A DNA stretch of 64,000 nt, from contig JAUQZE010000022.1 of assembly GCA_030587365.1 (NCBI GenBank), forward strand, positions 62,001-126,000, read 5' to 3'. A program made the translations under genes and the position numbers. The stretch is from Candidatus Freyarchaeota archaeon (GTDB taxonomy: Archaea; Asgardarchaeota; Jordiarchaeia; Jordiarchaeales; Jordiarchaeaceae). The stretch's first letter is position 1. Every line of letters begins with the position of its first letter. Of this stretch, positions 8,804 through 18,375 are shown one piece after another. Below the pieces are notes generated by a model. That model made no database searches. It was not told where the DNA came from and was given only the letters and a program-made list of their open reading frames with translations.

Positions 8804-9679
8804 GTGGAGCGGAGGGTAAGTTTTTACTCTGCTGGGCTCAAGTTGGCAGGAATCGTTCGTATTCCGGGAGATTATAAGAAGGGTGAGAAAAGGGCTGCTA
8901 TTGTCCTGTGTCATGGTTTCACTGGAATAAAAGAGTGGTTGATTCCACCCTATGCAGAAGCATTCACCAAAGCGGGGTATGTTACTCTCACATTCGACTA
9001 CCGGGGTTTCGGAGAGAGTGAAGGAATCAGGGGGCGTCTCATTCCCATGGAACAGTCGGAGGATATCCGGAACGCCATCACTTTTATGGAAACCTTAGAT
9101 GAGGTGAATGAGAACCACATAGGATTATGGGGAACCAGCTTCGGTGGAGCAAACGTAGTCTACACTGCAGGTATTGATTCGAGACCTAAATCTGTGGTTA
9201 GCCAGGTTGGTTTCGGTGATGGCGAGCGTACGGCTAGAGCTTATCTCTCAGAGGATATGGTAAACTTTTTCTTGGAGGCGATTAAGCAGGATCGTCGTAA
9301 GCGAGTGTTAACCGGGGAGAGCACTTATCTCAAGCAGACCGACGTTTTGTCAGACGCAGAATCTGTGGCGGTACTTAATAGGGATATTAAAAAGTTGCCC
9401 AGACTTGAAACCATGCTTCCTATGGAGTACGCTGAGAACCAGATGATATACAAACCTGAAAACGTAGTGCACTTAATATCACCTAGAGCCCTACTATTAA
9501 TTCAGGCCGAAAAGGATCCCATTATTCCCTTGGGGGAGGCGAGAAGCCTGTATGAGAAGGCGGGCGAACCCAAAAAATTAGTGACTCTAGAGGGAGTTAC
9601 CCATTTCCAAATCTATGAGGGTAAAGGTTTAGAGAAATCAATCCGATTGGCTCTTGATTGGTACAAAAAATACTTGTAA
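8804..9679 (+). CDS. Alpha/beta hydrolase
   Basis: 291-residue serine hydrolase of the alpha/beta fold (DLH/YqiA-like esterase group). The oxyanion segment VLCHGFTGIKEW is followed by FDYRGFGESEG, the nucleophile elbow GTSFGG, a likely catalytic Asp in AEKDPIIP and His in GVTHFQIYEG. A helical cap of about 70 residues (LSEDMVNFFLEAIKQDRRKR) is inserted after the nucleophile strand. No signal peptide is present, so it is cytoplasmic. The GTG start has AAGGGGTGAA upstream. The substrate, probably an ester or acyl compound, is unknown. Confidence 0.85.
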   Translation: MERRVSFYSAGLKLAGIVRIPGDYKKGEKRAAIVLCHGFTGIKEWLIPPYAEAFTKAGYVTLTFDYRGFGESEGIRGRLIPMEQSEDIRNAITFMETLDEVNENHIGLWGTSFGGANVVYTAGIDSRPKSVVSQVGFGDGERTARAYLSEDMVNFFLEAIKQDRRKRVLTGESTYLKQTDVLSDAESVAVLNRDIKKLPRLETMLPMEYAENQMIYKPENVVHLISPRALLLIQAEKDPIIPLGEARSLYEKAGEPKKLVTLEGVTHFQIYEGKGLEKSIRLALDWYKKYL

Positions 9680-9857
9680 TCACTCAAAATTTTATTTATT
9701 TTTTGGATTCCAAAGAGTTTCGTGGACAGTAGTGAGTAGAGAGAAGAACTCGATATAATTATGAGAGTCTCAGATTTTGGAAAAAACATATAATTCATTT
9801 TTTTCTATTTTACTATTAAGTGGTTTTTTTGTATTTTTTGATTTGGATGGACAAGTT

Positions 9858-11426
9858 ATGAGTGACATAGAAATTAGTAATATAGGAATACCTTTTTTGG
9901 ATTCAATGTTGGGCGGCGGATTCTTATCAAATTCAATTGTAGTCATCTCCTACCAGCCGGGTACTAAAATTCGGCAGTTTGGTGTTCAGATGGGATTAAA
10001 AAAATATGAGGAGAAATTGCACACAATTATTGTTACTTTTCACTATTCCATAAAAGAATTTATAGATTGGGTTAAGGTTTCCCTGACGAACCCTGAATTA
10101 TACAAAAAAATTATGGGAACTCGTCCAATTGGCAGCCTTAGTGTTATTGACTGTTTCAGTATAGCTGAGGGGGATGAGGACTCGAAAATAGGTGATGTCC
10201 ATAACGTTTCTAATCCTTTTAACGTAGATAATCTTCTATCAGTGATGGCTAAGGTTAGGGAGAACATCCCAAAAGACACGCGGGTATACTGGGTTTTTTA
10301 CGATCTGACAAATATGAGCATCGGCGTCCCTGAGAATGATCTGGTAAAGTTCTGTAGAAGAGCTTTCCGATACTATAAGCAGCAAGGGGACCTAGCATTC
10401 TACTACCTGAATGAGAAGGCTCACACGGACATGTTTTTTGCCAAGTTGTACCAGTTATCGGATGTCTTCATTAAGCTTCTTGCTGAAGAAACACCAAGGG
10501 GACTGGAGAACTGTGTTCAGGTTATAAAGGGAGTTTTTCCATTTGAATCCAAGAAGGTCTTTTTCGAAATAAATGAAAATGGAGAAATTCAAGTCGTGAC
10601 CAATAAACTAGATATTAAATCATCAATGCCGGCTAAAAGTCTATCTACTGTTGGGTATTTTGAGAGTGGAAAGGATTTGGAATATTCGAAAGTTATTAGA
10701 ACTGGAATTCCCATGTTGGATTCGTTGTTGGGTGGTGGGATTCTATCAAATTCAATTGTGGTCGTTTCCCACCAGTATGGTGTAAGATTTCTTGAACCCT
10801 CCATTCAAATGTTCCAAAACCAGTTTGGTGAAAAAACTCATATAATTCTTTTTAACTTCCATTTTCCGTCACAGGAATATGAGCCACGCTTAAAAATGTT
10901 ATTAGAGAGGTCCGAGGTTCACAAATCGCCTGAAAAAAGCCTTTCGTATGGCAATGTGAGTGTTATTGATTGTTTTAACACACCGCAGAGTGAGACGGAT
11001 ACACAAGAAGGTTATGTTTATTATCCCGCAAATCCTTTCGATGTGGATAGACTTATATCAGCGATGACAAGGGTTAGGAATGATATTTCAGAAAGCAAAT
11101 CAGTTTTCTGGATATTCTACAGTCTAACAGATATGAGCATTGGCATACCAGAGGATGAGCTAATAAAGTTTTGCAGAAGAGCCTTCCGCTACCATAAACA
11201 TTGTGGAGACCTGGCACTTTATGCCTTAACAGAACAGGCTCATTCGGAGAGATTTCGTGCAAAACTCTACCAGCTATCGGATGTCTTCATAAAGATCGTG
11301 GGAGAGGATAAACCCGAAGGAATAGAAACCAGCCTTCAGGTACTGAAGGGAAGCTTTTACTTTAACTCAAAAAAGACCAGATACCAACTGGATGAGAAAA
11401 GCCAGATTCAATTCGTGGAAGATTAA
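9858..11426 (+). CDS. Tandem KaiC/RadA-like protein with degenerate P-loops
   Basis: 522 residues made of two homologous halves of about 250 residues. Each opens with the KaiC-family word GIP-LDS-LGGG (residues 10-21 and 283-294). Where KaiC has a Walker A loop, the first half reads YQPGTKIRQ and the second SHQYGVRFLE, so the Lys-Thr/Ser needed for ATP binding is absent from both. Walker-B-like strands (YWVFYDLTNMSIG, FWIFYSLTDMSIG) and RRAFRY words recur in both halves. It probably acts as a non-catalytic scaffold or signalling protein. The ATG at 9858 follows GGATGG; the upstream in-frame extension is A/T-rich and unlikely to be translated. Confidence 0.75.
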   Translation: MSDIEISNIGIPFLDSMLGGGFLSNSIVVISYQPGTKIRQFGVQMGLKKYEEKLHTIIVTFHYSIKEFIDWVKVSLTNPELYKKIMGTRPIGSLSVIDCFSIAEGDEDSKIGDVHNVSNPFNVDNLLSVMAKVRENIPKDTRVYWVFYDLTNMSIGVPENDLVKFCRRAFRYYKQQGDLAFYYLNEKAHTDMFFAKLYQLSDVFIKLLAEETPRGLENCVQVIKGVFPFESKKVFFEINENGEIQVVTNKLDIKSSMPAKSLSTVGYFESGKDLEYSKVIRTGIPMLDSLLGGGILSNSIVVVSHQYGVRFLEPSIQMFQNQFGEKTHIILFNFHFPSQEYEPRLKMLLERSEVHKSPEKSLSYGNVSVIDCFNTPQSETDTQEGYVYYPANPFDVDRLISAMTRVRNDISESKSVFWIFYSLTDMSIGIPEDELIKFCRRAFRYHKHCGDLALYALTEQAHSERFRAKLYQLSDVFIKIVGEDKPEGIETSLQVLKGSFYFNSKKTRYQLDEKSQIQFVED

Positions 11427-11721
11427 TACAAACAATTTAAGAACACTGCAGCCTTTTTAAAAAAGTTTTATGAGACTTTCTACAAGTCTGTAGGTTTCTA
11501 TAGTTTTCGCATAGAATATCTTAGACTTACTCACTAGCCTAATTGATTATCATAATCTGTATGGGCTTTGATTTATTAATTATTCTATAATTATGCTTTA
11601 TTCTTAAAATCTGTGAATCATTAGTCTCCAATATTTAACAATTTCTTTGAAGAATAGTAGTAAATAAAAAATTACGTATTCCTTCCTCTGTTTTGTTTTC
11701 CTTTTTTTAGGTTACTCTTTT

Positions 11722-13368
11722 TTATTCCCTTAGCTGTCTCTTCAAAACCTTACCGGTGAGGCTCATGGGTAGTTCCTTGCGGAACTCTATGAATTTGGGT
11801 ACTTTGTATTTAGCTAAATTCTTTTGCAGGAACTTTAGGATATCCTCCTTTAATTCGGGGCTCTCTTGGTAACCCTGTTTTAGAACAATGAAAGCCTTTA
11901 CTCGTTCACTGCCCGGACGTTCCGGGTCGGGTATGCCAATGGTTGCGGCAAGAGCCACCGCTGGGTGTTCGTGGAGAACCTCGTCTACTTCTCTTGAGAA
12001 TACTTTGTATCCGGAAACGTTAATCATGTCTTTTGTTCGGTCTATGATGTAGAAGTAGCCGTCTTCATCCATGTAGCCCACATCTCCTGTGTAGACCCAA
12101 CCATCCTGTAGAGCATTAGCGGTTTCTTCAGGCTTGTTCCTGTAGCCCTTATAGAACACCTGTGGTCCATATACAGCTAATTCTCCCTTTTCGCCTACGG
12201 GTAAAGTCTCTCTGGATTCGATGTCCACGACCTTAACTATGGTGTCTGCGAGTGGTAGACCCACGGAACCAGCTTTTTTGGTTCCCTTGAAGGGCATAAT
12301 TGTGGCAGCGGGACTTGTTTCGGTGAGTCCCCAGATTTCCACCACCACGCCCTTTGTTTTGGTCTGCAATTCCTTGATGATTTCCACCGGCATCGGGGCT
12401 GCGGCGCTTAAAAACTGCTCCGCGTTGACGACTTCGGATTTAAAGAATTTGGGATTGGCTAAGAGCATCATGTACAGTGTCGGTACGTTAACTATCCATT
12501 TGGGCTTGTAGTCGTTTATCAGCTGGATTATGTTGTCGCTGTCTCTTGGATTCCATATCAGGCACTGTACACCACCAAGTGTTACCGCTACGAGGTTAAC
12601 GATTAGCCCCGCCACGTGGAACATGGGAAACGCGGAACAGAAGGTGTCTGTCCCAAAAGTGGGATTGAACCAGGTGTAAACCTGATGAATATTAGATACT
12701 ATGTTACGGTGGGTGAGTACGACACCCTTAGGCAGACCCGTGGTGCCGCCGGTATACTGTAGGATGGCAGCGTCTTCTTCGGGGTTTATTTTTATTTTGG
12801 GTGGTTTTGGTGGGTGATTCTTAAGTAGGGTGAGAAACTGTTTTACTCCTTCCTTTTCTGGTGGTTCTGGAAGGGGAGCGTCTGTTTGGGGAAAGTCTCC
12901 TAGACCGGTTACAATTATGTTTTTGAGTTTGGTTTTATCTTTGACTTCTATAACGCGGGGGAGGAATAGGTCTAGTGTTATGATTGTTTCCGCTCCGGAA
13001 TCAGTTAGAATGAATTCTATTTCTCTGGGTGTGAGTAACGGATTTATTCCCGTTGCTACAGCTCCCGCCTTTAGTATTCCATAGAGGCTTATCACGTATT
13101 GTGGAGTATTCAACATTAGGAGGGCTACCCTATCGCCCTTTTTAATGCCCAAGTCGGTTAGGGCGTTTGAAAAACGATCCACGTATTCCCCTAGCGTTCT
13201 GTAGTTTATTGCTCTTTTACCCCAGTATAGGGCGGGTTTTTCTGGAAAATCTTTTACCGATTTATTCAGGGTTTCGTAAATGGGGATTTTTGGATATTTT
13301 ATAGTTTGGGGAATGTCTGGGTCATAGTGGTTTAACCACGGTTTTGAAAGATATTCCTCATCTTCCAT
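11722..13368 (-). CDS. AMP-dependent acyl-CoA ligase
   Basis: 548-residue adenylate-forming enzyme that activates a carboxylic acid to its CoA thioester. The P-loop is ILQYTGGTTGLPKGVVLTH; the A5 region is EIWGLTETSP; the hinge YTGDVGYMDEDGYFYIIDRTKD; and the C-terminal catalytic Lys lies in LTGKVLKRQL. The general pattern fits medium- or long-chain fatty acids. GGAGGT six bases before the ATG at 13368 fixes the start, eight codons inside the longest frame. One of three such ligases in the window, it is not adjacent to the others. Confidence 0.88.
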   Translation of the reverse strand: MEDEEYLSKPWLNHYDPDIPQTIKYPKIPIYETLNKSVKDFPEKPALYWGKRAINYRTLGEYVDRFSNALTDLGIKKGDRVALLMLNTPQYVISLYGILKAGAVATGINPLLTPREIEFILTDSGAETIITLDLFLPRVIEVKDKTKLKNIIVTGLGDFPQTDAPLPEPPEKEGVKQFLTLLKNHPPKPPKIKINPEEDAAILQYTGGTTGLPKGVVLTHRNIVSNIHQVYTWFNPTFGTDTFCSAFPMFHVAGLIVNLVAVTLGGVQCLIWNPRDSDNIIQLINDYKPKWIVNVPTLYMMLLANPKFFKSEVVNAEQFLSAAAPMPVEIIKELQTKTKGVVVEIWGLTETSPAATIMPFKGTKKAGSVGLPLADTIVKVVDIESRETLPVGEKGELAVYGPQVFYKGYRNKPEETANALQDGWVYTGDVGYMDEDGYFYIIDRTKDMINVSGYKVFSREVDEVLHEHPAVALAATIGIPDPERPGSERVKAFIVLKQGYQESPELKEDILKFLQKNLAKYKVPKFIEFRKELPMSLTGKVLKRQLRE

Positions 13369-13555
13369 TTTCTTACCTCCACTCTTCTCCAATTATTAAG
13401 AAAAATATGGTTTTTCACATTTAAGAGCTTTTAGATTTAAAATACTGTTTCTATTCGATATCAAATTTTTTAGTATCTGATAACTCACCAAATCTGATAG
13501 TTTTTAGAAAAAAGTTAGTTTCCAAAAAGAGAATGAGTAGGGCTGAGAAAATCAG

Positions 13556-15013
13556 TTAATCATTATGGGTTCTTTTTTTGGTTCCTAGTAATTTTTCTGG
13601 TTGGAAAATTTCGTCTATTCTTTTTCTGTCTAGTAGTCCTTTTTCTAAAACTAGTTTTTTCACGGAAATTTTTCTTTCGAGAGCTTCTTTCGCGATTTCC
13701 GCCGCCTTAAGGTAGCCGATGTGTGGTGAGAGAAGTGTGACTAGCGAGGGATTCTTTTCAAGATAATCGGTGCATCTTTCACGATTGGCTCTTATGCCTT
13801 CTACGCACTTGGTGGTGAAAACTGGAAGATAGTTTACTAGGATACTTATGGATTGGAGTACGTTGTGAATTATTACGGGCATCATCACGTTTAGTTCCAG
13901 TTGCCCTGCCTGCACGGCTAGGGAAACGGTGAGGTCGTTTCCCACGATTTGGAATCCCACCATGTTTAAACATTCGCACATCACCGGGTTTACTTTGCCG
14001 GGCATCATCGATGAACCGGGTTGAACCGCAGGCAGTAGAATCTCTTCAAGACCGGTGGTTGGTCCCGAGCTGAGTAGCCTTAGGTCGTTTGCAATCCGGA
14101 TTAATTCTAAGGCTAGCTCTTTCAGTCCACTTGATATCGCTGCTATTTTTAGGTGGCTCTGCTGCGCTTCAAAGGGATCAGATGCAGGCTTCAGATTTAG
14201 AGAGCTTATCTCCGAGAGTTTTTTCACCACGGTTTCTCTGTATTTTGGATGGGTGTTGACCCCTGTTCCTGTGGCTGTACCCCCTAAGGCTATCTCTTCT
14301 ATCTCTTCCTTTCTAATCTTCAACTGTTTAATGGCTCTATTTATTGCTGATGCGTAGGCTCCAAATTCTTGTCCCAGAGTAACGGGTACTGCGTCCTGAA
14401 GATGGGTTCTTCCAGATTTTATCACATCAGCGAATTCTTCTCCCTTTTTCCTAAACGCCTCCTTGAGATCTTCTAGAACTTTAAACAATTTTTCAAGACC
14501 TAGTAGTGTGGATACGTGCATCGCTGTGGGGAAGGTGTCATTGGTTGATTGAGCCATATTTACATGGTCATTGGGCCCAATTGTTTTATAATCCCCTCGG
14601 GGTCTACCGATGATTTCAAGAGCGCGGTTAGCTAAAACCTCGTTAACGTTCATATTAAAAGAGGTACCCGCTCCAGCCTGGAAAACATCCACCACAAACT
14701 GATCAGTCAAATTACCTTCCAGAACCTCGTCACAAGCTTGCACTACGAGTTCCCCTATCTTGGGTTCTAAAAATCCGACTTCCATGTTAGTTAAAGCTGC
14801 AGCCTTTTTTATCATCACATATGCTTTTATGAAGTAGGGGTGTTCCCTCAATCCACTAACTGAAAAGTTTTCTAATGCTCTTTGCGTCTGAATTCCGTAA
14901 TAGGCTTCCTCTGGTACTTCTTTTTCCCCTAAGGAATCCAACTCTCTCCGTTTTTTCATATTCATTCGACCAGAATCGGTTATAGGACTTACTACAAAAT
15001 TGTTTTCCCTCAT
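13556..15013 (-). CDS. aspA: Aspartate ammonia-lyase (aspartase/fumarase superfamily)
   Basis: 485 residues. The superfamily signature GSSMMPGKVNP is present (residues about 340-350), with SGRTHLQDAVP and STNDTFPTAMH from the other conserved regions. The N-terminal LGEKEVPEEAYYGIQTQRALENF is more typical of aspartases, which release ammonia from aspartate to give fumarate, than of fumarases. The ending SPHIGYLKAAEIAKEA is fumarase-like, so fumarase is the alternative. A TATA-like TTTATAAAAT lies about 25 bases before the ATG at 15013, suggesting a leaderless transcript; in-frame ATGs at 14965 and 14959 are possible internal starts. Confidence 0.75.
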   Translation of the reverse strand: MRENNFVVSPITDSGRMNMKKRRELDSLGEKEVPEEAYYGIQTQRALENFSVSGLREHPYFIKAYVMIKKAAALTNMEVGFLEPKIGELVVQACDEVLEGNLTDQFVVDVFQAGAGTSFNMNVNEVLANRALEIIGRPRGDYKTIGPNDHVNMAQSTNDTFPTAMHVSTLLGLEKLFKVLEDLKEAFRKKGEEFADVIKSGRTHLQDAVPVTLGQEFGAYASAINRAIKQLKIRKEEIEEIALGGTATGTGVNTHPKYRETVVKKLSEISSLNLKPASDPFEAQQSHLKIAAISSGLKELALELIRIANDLRLLSSGPTTGLEEILLPAVQPGSSMMPGKVNPVMCECLNMVGFQIVGNDLTVSLAVQAGQLELNVMMPVIIHNVLQSISILVNYLPVFTTKCVEGIRANRERCTDYLEKNPSLVTLLSPHIGYLKAAEIAKEALERKISVKKLVLEKGLLDRKRIDEIFQPEKLLGTKKRTHND

Positions 15014-15034
15014 CTTAAAAAGTTAATTCTGAAG

Positions 15035-15045
15035 TATTTTATAAA
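15035..15045 (-). promoter_or_regulatory. TATA-like box for aspartase gene
   Basis: On the minus strand TTTATAAAATAC lies 22-32 bases upstream of the ATG at 15013 and no Shine-Dalgarno sequence intervenes. Archaeal transcription starts about 25 bases from the TATA centre, so the transcript would begin at or beside the start codon. Confidence 0.45.
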
Positions 15046-15203
15046 GGAAATCTTGTAAAAACGGACAGTGAAAATAGTCTAACCGATAATCGTGTATTTC
15101 GATTTAATTTTGGAAATAGATTGATTTTAGTTATGGAGTATTACCTCTGATTATTTTAATAAAAAAAGTAATCCGCTCCTCCCAAAGACGCGTTGAACTA
15201 TTT

Positions 15204-15755
15204 TTAAAAAAACTCTTGTTCCTTTAAACGGAAGTGAAACACATATTGGCAGACTGGATCTCCTCGAGCCCGGCAGAGAACCTCGTCGCAAGTGACTGAT
15301 TCCGCATTCCAATCCGCTAATCTATTCTCCTCGATCCATTCAAAGACACCCGCAACTGTACTGCACATGAACACTTGTGGTGATGGGGATACCAAGTCTC
15401 TGCAGACTGGACAATCCGCTATTGTGTAAGTTATGTAGACATCGTTCCCATCTCTCCTGTATTCTGTTTTATCAAAGGTTACGCCGAAAAAGAATTTGAA
15501 ACCGAGATTGTAGGCTGACTTGGGGTTGGCTAACTCCTTTAGGCTTTTTGCGGGTTGTTGTGTCGCAGCTAAGTATCGTGTATAAACGAATTCTCCCATA
15601 CCCCTTCCTATTTTTTTAAATTCCTGATGAACTCTGGCTGGATCGTTGTATAGCTTCATTAAAAAGCTGACTACCGAGTGCGATAGAGATCTTGCAACAA
15701 ACGCGTTCGTTTTTTCGGCTTTAATTCTCCATGCTAATACACCTTTTACTCCCAT
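15204..15755 (-). CDS. V4R-domain protein
   Basis: 183 residues. The C-terminal half is a clear V4R (4-vinyl reductase/hydrocarbon-binding) domain, related to the Bet3 fold of TRAPP proteins: IADCPVC, VFMCSTVAGVFEW, then VTCDEVLCRARGDPVCQYVF with the conserved Cys and G-D-x-x-C ending. These domains bind small hydrophobic ligands or metals. The ATG has GAGGTG upstream and lies six bases after the stop of the roadblock-like gene, so the pair forms an operon. The exact ligand is unknown. Confidence 0.82.
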   Translation of the reverse strand: MGVKGVLAWRIKAEKTNAFVARSLSHSVVSFLMKLYNDPARVHQEFKKIGRGMGEFVYTRYLAATQQPAKSLKELANPKSAYNLGFKFFFGVTFDKTEYRRDGNDVYITYTIADCPVCRDLVSPSPQVFMCSTVAGVFEWIEENRLADWNAESVTCDEVLCRARGDPVCQYVFHFRLKEQEFF

Positions 15756-15761
15756 AATTTT

Positions 15762-16571
15762 TCACCTCTTTATTTTTTTAAATCCCGAGACGTATCTTAT
15801 TACTCCCTTTGCACTGTAATCGCCGGTCGTTAGCATAACTCGGATTTTGGGTACTTTGAGTTCCTCGGCAATGTCATCAATGGTGTGACCACCGTCACAA
15901 AGCTCAAGAATTTTTACTTCAATCGGTTCCTTTACCTTCTTTAGAAACTTCGTGTCAACCAGAACGGGGAAGCTCACCGTTACAGTTTCCTCGACTTTTC
16001 CTAATGATGGGGGTTCTATAGATGGTTCTTTGAGCATCTCTACCTCGGTTTCCCCTCGGGGGGTCTCAGTTTTTAAACCCTCTATAGCTCCCACCAGCTT
16101 CAAGTTTTCGTTACTCGTTAGAGTTGGTTCAATAATTTTTTCAGTTCCTTTAGTAGGGGAACTTTTTTGTACTATCCCGAGATTTGATTCTTTTGAGGAT
16201 ACCTCGATTAGTTCCTTTACCGGTGCGGCGGGAAGCTCGCTTTCCAAGTCTTTAAACAAGTTGCCAAAGTTTTCTTCTAAGCGTTTACCGACAATGATTA
16301 GGACTCCTTCTTTTTCGTAGCTGTCTAACGCTACGATAATGTGGGTGGAGACCTTGTAGATTAGTATGTTGCTTTTTGGTAATTTTTTGAGCTGGTAGTC
16401 TCCTATGTTCCAGACTGGGAAAATGCTTTTTAATTTTTTGACTGCTTCCTCCGATTCCTTTGTAAGGGAGGAGTAGAGAATATTACCGTGGTCATCTAGG
16501 AATGCTGCATAGCTTCTCTTTGTCGTGAACCTTGAAATCTTGTCGGCGATTTCTGCAAATCTCTTCTCCAT
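15762..16571 (-). CDS. Roadblock-like domain protein with C-terminal helix-turn-helix
   Basis: 269 residues in three parts. Residues 1-110 look like a roadblock/longin-type module (RSYAAFLDDHGNILYSS, ILIYKVSTHIIVALDS, GVLIIVGKRLEEN). Residues 110-210 are a low-complexity acidic, Pro/Ser/Thr-rich linker. Residues 215-269 form a winged-helix-like unit (VKILELCDGGHTIDDIAEEL, IRVMLTTGDYSAKGVIRYV). GGCGGG four bases before the ATG at 16571 sets the start. It is the first gene of an operon with the V4R protein. Roadblock and V4R/Bet3-like modules both occur in small-GTPase regulation in Asgard-type archaea, so a signalling role is plausible but inferred. Confidence 0.65.
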   Translation of the reverse strand: MEKRFAEIADKISRFTTKRSYAAFLDDHGNILYSSLTKESEEAVKKLKSIFPVWNIGDYQLKKLPKSNILIYKVSTHIIVALDSYEKEGVLIIVGKRLEENFGNLFKDLESELPAAPVKELIEVSSKESNLGIVQKSSPTKGTEKIIEPTLTSNENLKLVGAIEGLKTETPRGETEVEMLKEPSIEPPSLGKVEETVTVSFPVLVDTKFLKKVKEPIEVKILELCDGGHTIDDIAEELKVPKIRVMLTTGDYSAKGVIRYVSGFKKIKR

Positions 16572-16712
16572 GTTTCCCGCCTTTTTCATTCTTCATAAAT
16601 GCTTAATAATATATGAAAAATCTCACATAATAAATCTTTTTAAGAAAGAATCAGGTCAAGGGTCAATGAAAATAAGCAATAGCGCCTTTCTTCAAAATTT
16701 TTTGACACCTTT

Positions 16713-17471
16713 TCAGGCGAATCCGTCTAATAGAGCCTTTACGTTTTTACCTAGGTCCCGATGATAGTATCCTCCTTCCAAAATCGCGAAGCGTCTTCCT
16801 GAACAATTTTCATCCGAGAACTCTTTGACCATAGAAGCTATAGTTTTGTAATCCTCGGTTTTTAGTCTGCCTCCCCAGTCCAACACGTATTCGTCAAAAC
16901 CCGCAGAAACCGCAACAATATCACAGCCTCTCGAAGCCTCAACCTTAAGCTGCCCTGAAACTTCCTCCAAGTACTCCTTTCTACCGCCGTGATTCGGATT
17001 GAGAATAGATATTCCGGGTAAACCACCCAAGATATTCACAGTCCCATCTCCGAAGTGTAAATCAATGTCAAGAATAAACACTTTTTCAGCCTTCCCCTCA
17101 CTTCTCAGTTTCAAAATAGCAATAGCCATATTATTGAAGAAACAAAAACCCCAACAAGAGTCACCAGAAGCATGATGCCCCGGTGGGCGAATCAAACCGA
17201 AAGCAGGCTCCCCACCATACGCAAGTTCAGCAGCAGTAACAGCCCCACCAGCAGCCAGAGCAGCTACCTTATACAACTGTTTATCAGCCTTAATTGAATC
17301 AATGTGTCTCTGAGTGTGAGCCCTTCTTATATCCTCCTCACTGGCGGGTTCGGGCTGCACGAACTCAAAATAGGTGGCAATCACATCGTAAATACTCTCA
17401 ATACGCCCAGCCTCCGCAGCAGGATCAGAAGCATAAACAGTCCTGTACAATTCATGATAAACAACCTTCAA
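16713..17471 (-). CDS. Histone deacetylase-family amidohydrolase
   Basis: 252-residue arginase/deacetylase-fold enzyme. The His dyad is in RPPGHHASG, the zinc ligands in DIDLHFGDG (Asp, His) and SAGFDEY (Asp), and the active-site Tyr region in EGGYYHRDL. Such enzymes remove acetyl groups from lysine, polyamines or small molecules; archaeal members include acetylpolyamine amidohydrolase-like and AcuC-like proteins. The start is the TTG at 17471, with GGAGGT nine bases upstream, giving an N-terminus KVVYHELYR that fits the family; the longer frame adds 15 unconserved residues. Confidence 0.88.
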   Translation of the reverse strand: MKVVYHELYRTVYASDPAAEAGRIESIYDVIATYFEFVQPEPASEEDIRRAHTQRHIDSIKADKQLYKVAALAAGGAVTAAELAYGGEPAFGLIRPPGHHASGDSCWGFCFFNNMAIAILKLRSEGKAEKVFILDIDLHFGDGTVNILGGLPGISILNPNHGGRKEYLEEVSGQLKVEASRGCDIVAVSAGFDEYVLDWGGRLKTEDYKTIASMVKEFSDENCSGRRFAILEGGYYHRDLGKNVKALLDGFA

Positions 17472-17781
17472 ACCAACCCAACCTCCAAAAACTAACAAAT
17501 ACACTTCTCTTATCATATCATATCCAAATATTAAATTTTTACCCTTTAGTAAATTTCTAAAAAATAGAAAAAAAGAAACAAATAATCACTCAAAAAAAAC
17601 TTAATCATGAACCAGTACCATTTATCTGTTTCAACTTTCCGAAAAATTATGAGATTCAAATGCTGCTAGGTTAGAATAGAGCTACCTAATATCATCTAGA
17701 TCAATATTATCCATATCTTGAATTTTAGCTATAGTATTTTTAGGGGAAGAAGGGTGTGAACTCTTGCTTCGCTAATTATTT
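17472..17781. other. Gene-free A/T-rich stretch
   Basis: About 310 bases with no supported ORF, no strong hairpin and no repeat. It separates the deacetylase start from the stop of the first small gene. Confidence 0.5.
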
Positions 17782-17931
17782 TTAGTTATTCTTCCCTTTT
17801 TCTTTATCTTCCCTAAAGAATTCGGGACCTTCTCTATAATCGATGTATCCTTCAGAAACTATTCTATTTTTGAACTTCTCTCTTCGCCTTTTTTCTACGT
17901 GACTAAACTCTTTATTCTCCTTTTTGGTCAA
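17782..17931 (-). CDS. Small charged hypothetical protein
   Basis: 49 residues starting at a TTG with AGGGTGA seven bases upstream. The product (MTKKENKEFSHVEKRRREKF, then NRIVSEGYIDYREGPEFFRE and a Lys-rich tail) is very hydrophilic and probably helical. The family is not recognised. The ribosome binding site, uninterrupted frame and neighbouring small genes with the same TTG/RBS layout on the same strand support it as real. Confidence 0.5.
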   Translation of the reverse strand: MTKKENKEFSHVEKRRREKFKNRIVSEGYIDYREGPEFFREDKEKGKNN

Positions 17932-18213
17932 ATTACTTCACCCTAATAGGAATATTCAATTTTTAATACTATTCCACTTTTCTGCTAGTTCCCTTCACAC
18001 GGTATCTGCCCATTATATTATTAGCAAGATACAGATATTAAATTTTTTGCAAGAAAATCTTTACATAATCATCCACTTAAATTGGCATAGAAAAACATAC
18101 TATTTAATAATCAATAATTCTTAATTCGACTAGTTACCAGTCCACCAAAAATCGTACAACTAATCCAAAATCGATCACTCTAAACCTTGATTTTTTAAAC
18201 GAATTATGTCCGG

Positions 18214-18375
18214 CTAACGTTTCTTTTTAGACCGTTCTAGAGCTAATTTCCACTCTTCTTCGTCATTTTTTTCTTTATCTTCTTGAGCTAATTTTTTTAA
18301 TTCCTCTATATCGTAACGTCCTTCTTCCCCTGGTTTTTTAGATTTCGGGGCACACTTATCACATTCCTTGGACAA
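18214..18375 (-). CDS. Small CxxC protein
   Basis: 53 residues from a TTG start with a strong GGAGGAGA eight bases upstream. The N-terminus MSKECDKCAPKSKKPGEEGR holds one CxxC knuckle, followed by a charged helix (YDIEELKKLAQEDKEKNDEE). One CxxC pair alone would bind metal only as a dimer or with a partner. No family is recognised. Second of three consecutive small minus-strand genes. Confidence 0.55.
   Translation of the reverse strand: MSKECDKCAPKSKKPGEEGRYDIEELKKLAQEDKEKNDEEEWKLALERSKKKR

Noticed and set aside
9777..9857. Hydrophobic N-terminal extension of the KaiC-like protein as a membrane anchor
   Set aside because: The segment is A/T-rich upstream DNA; a good ATG with GGATGG lies at 9858 just before the conserved domain.
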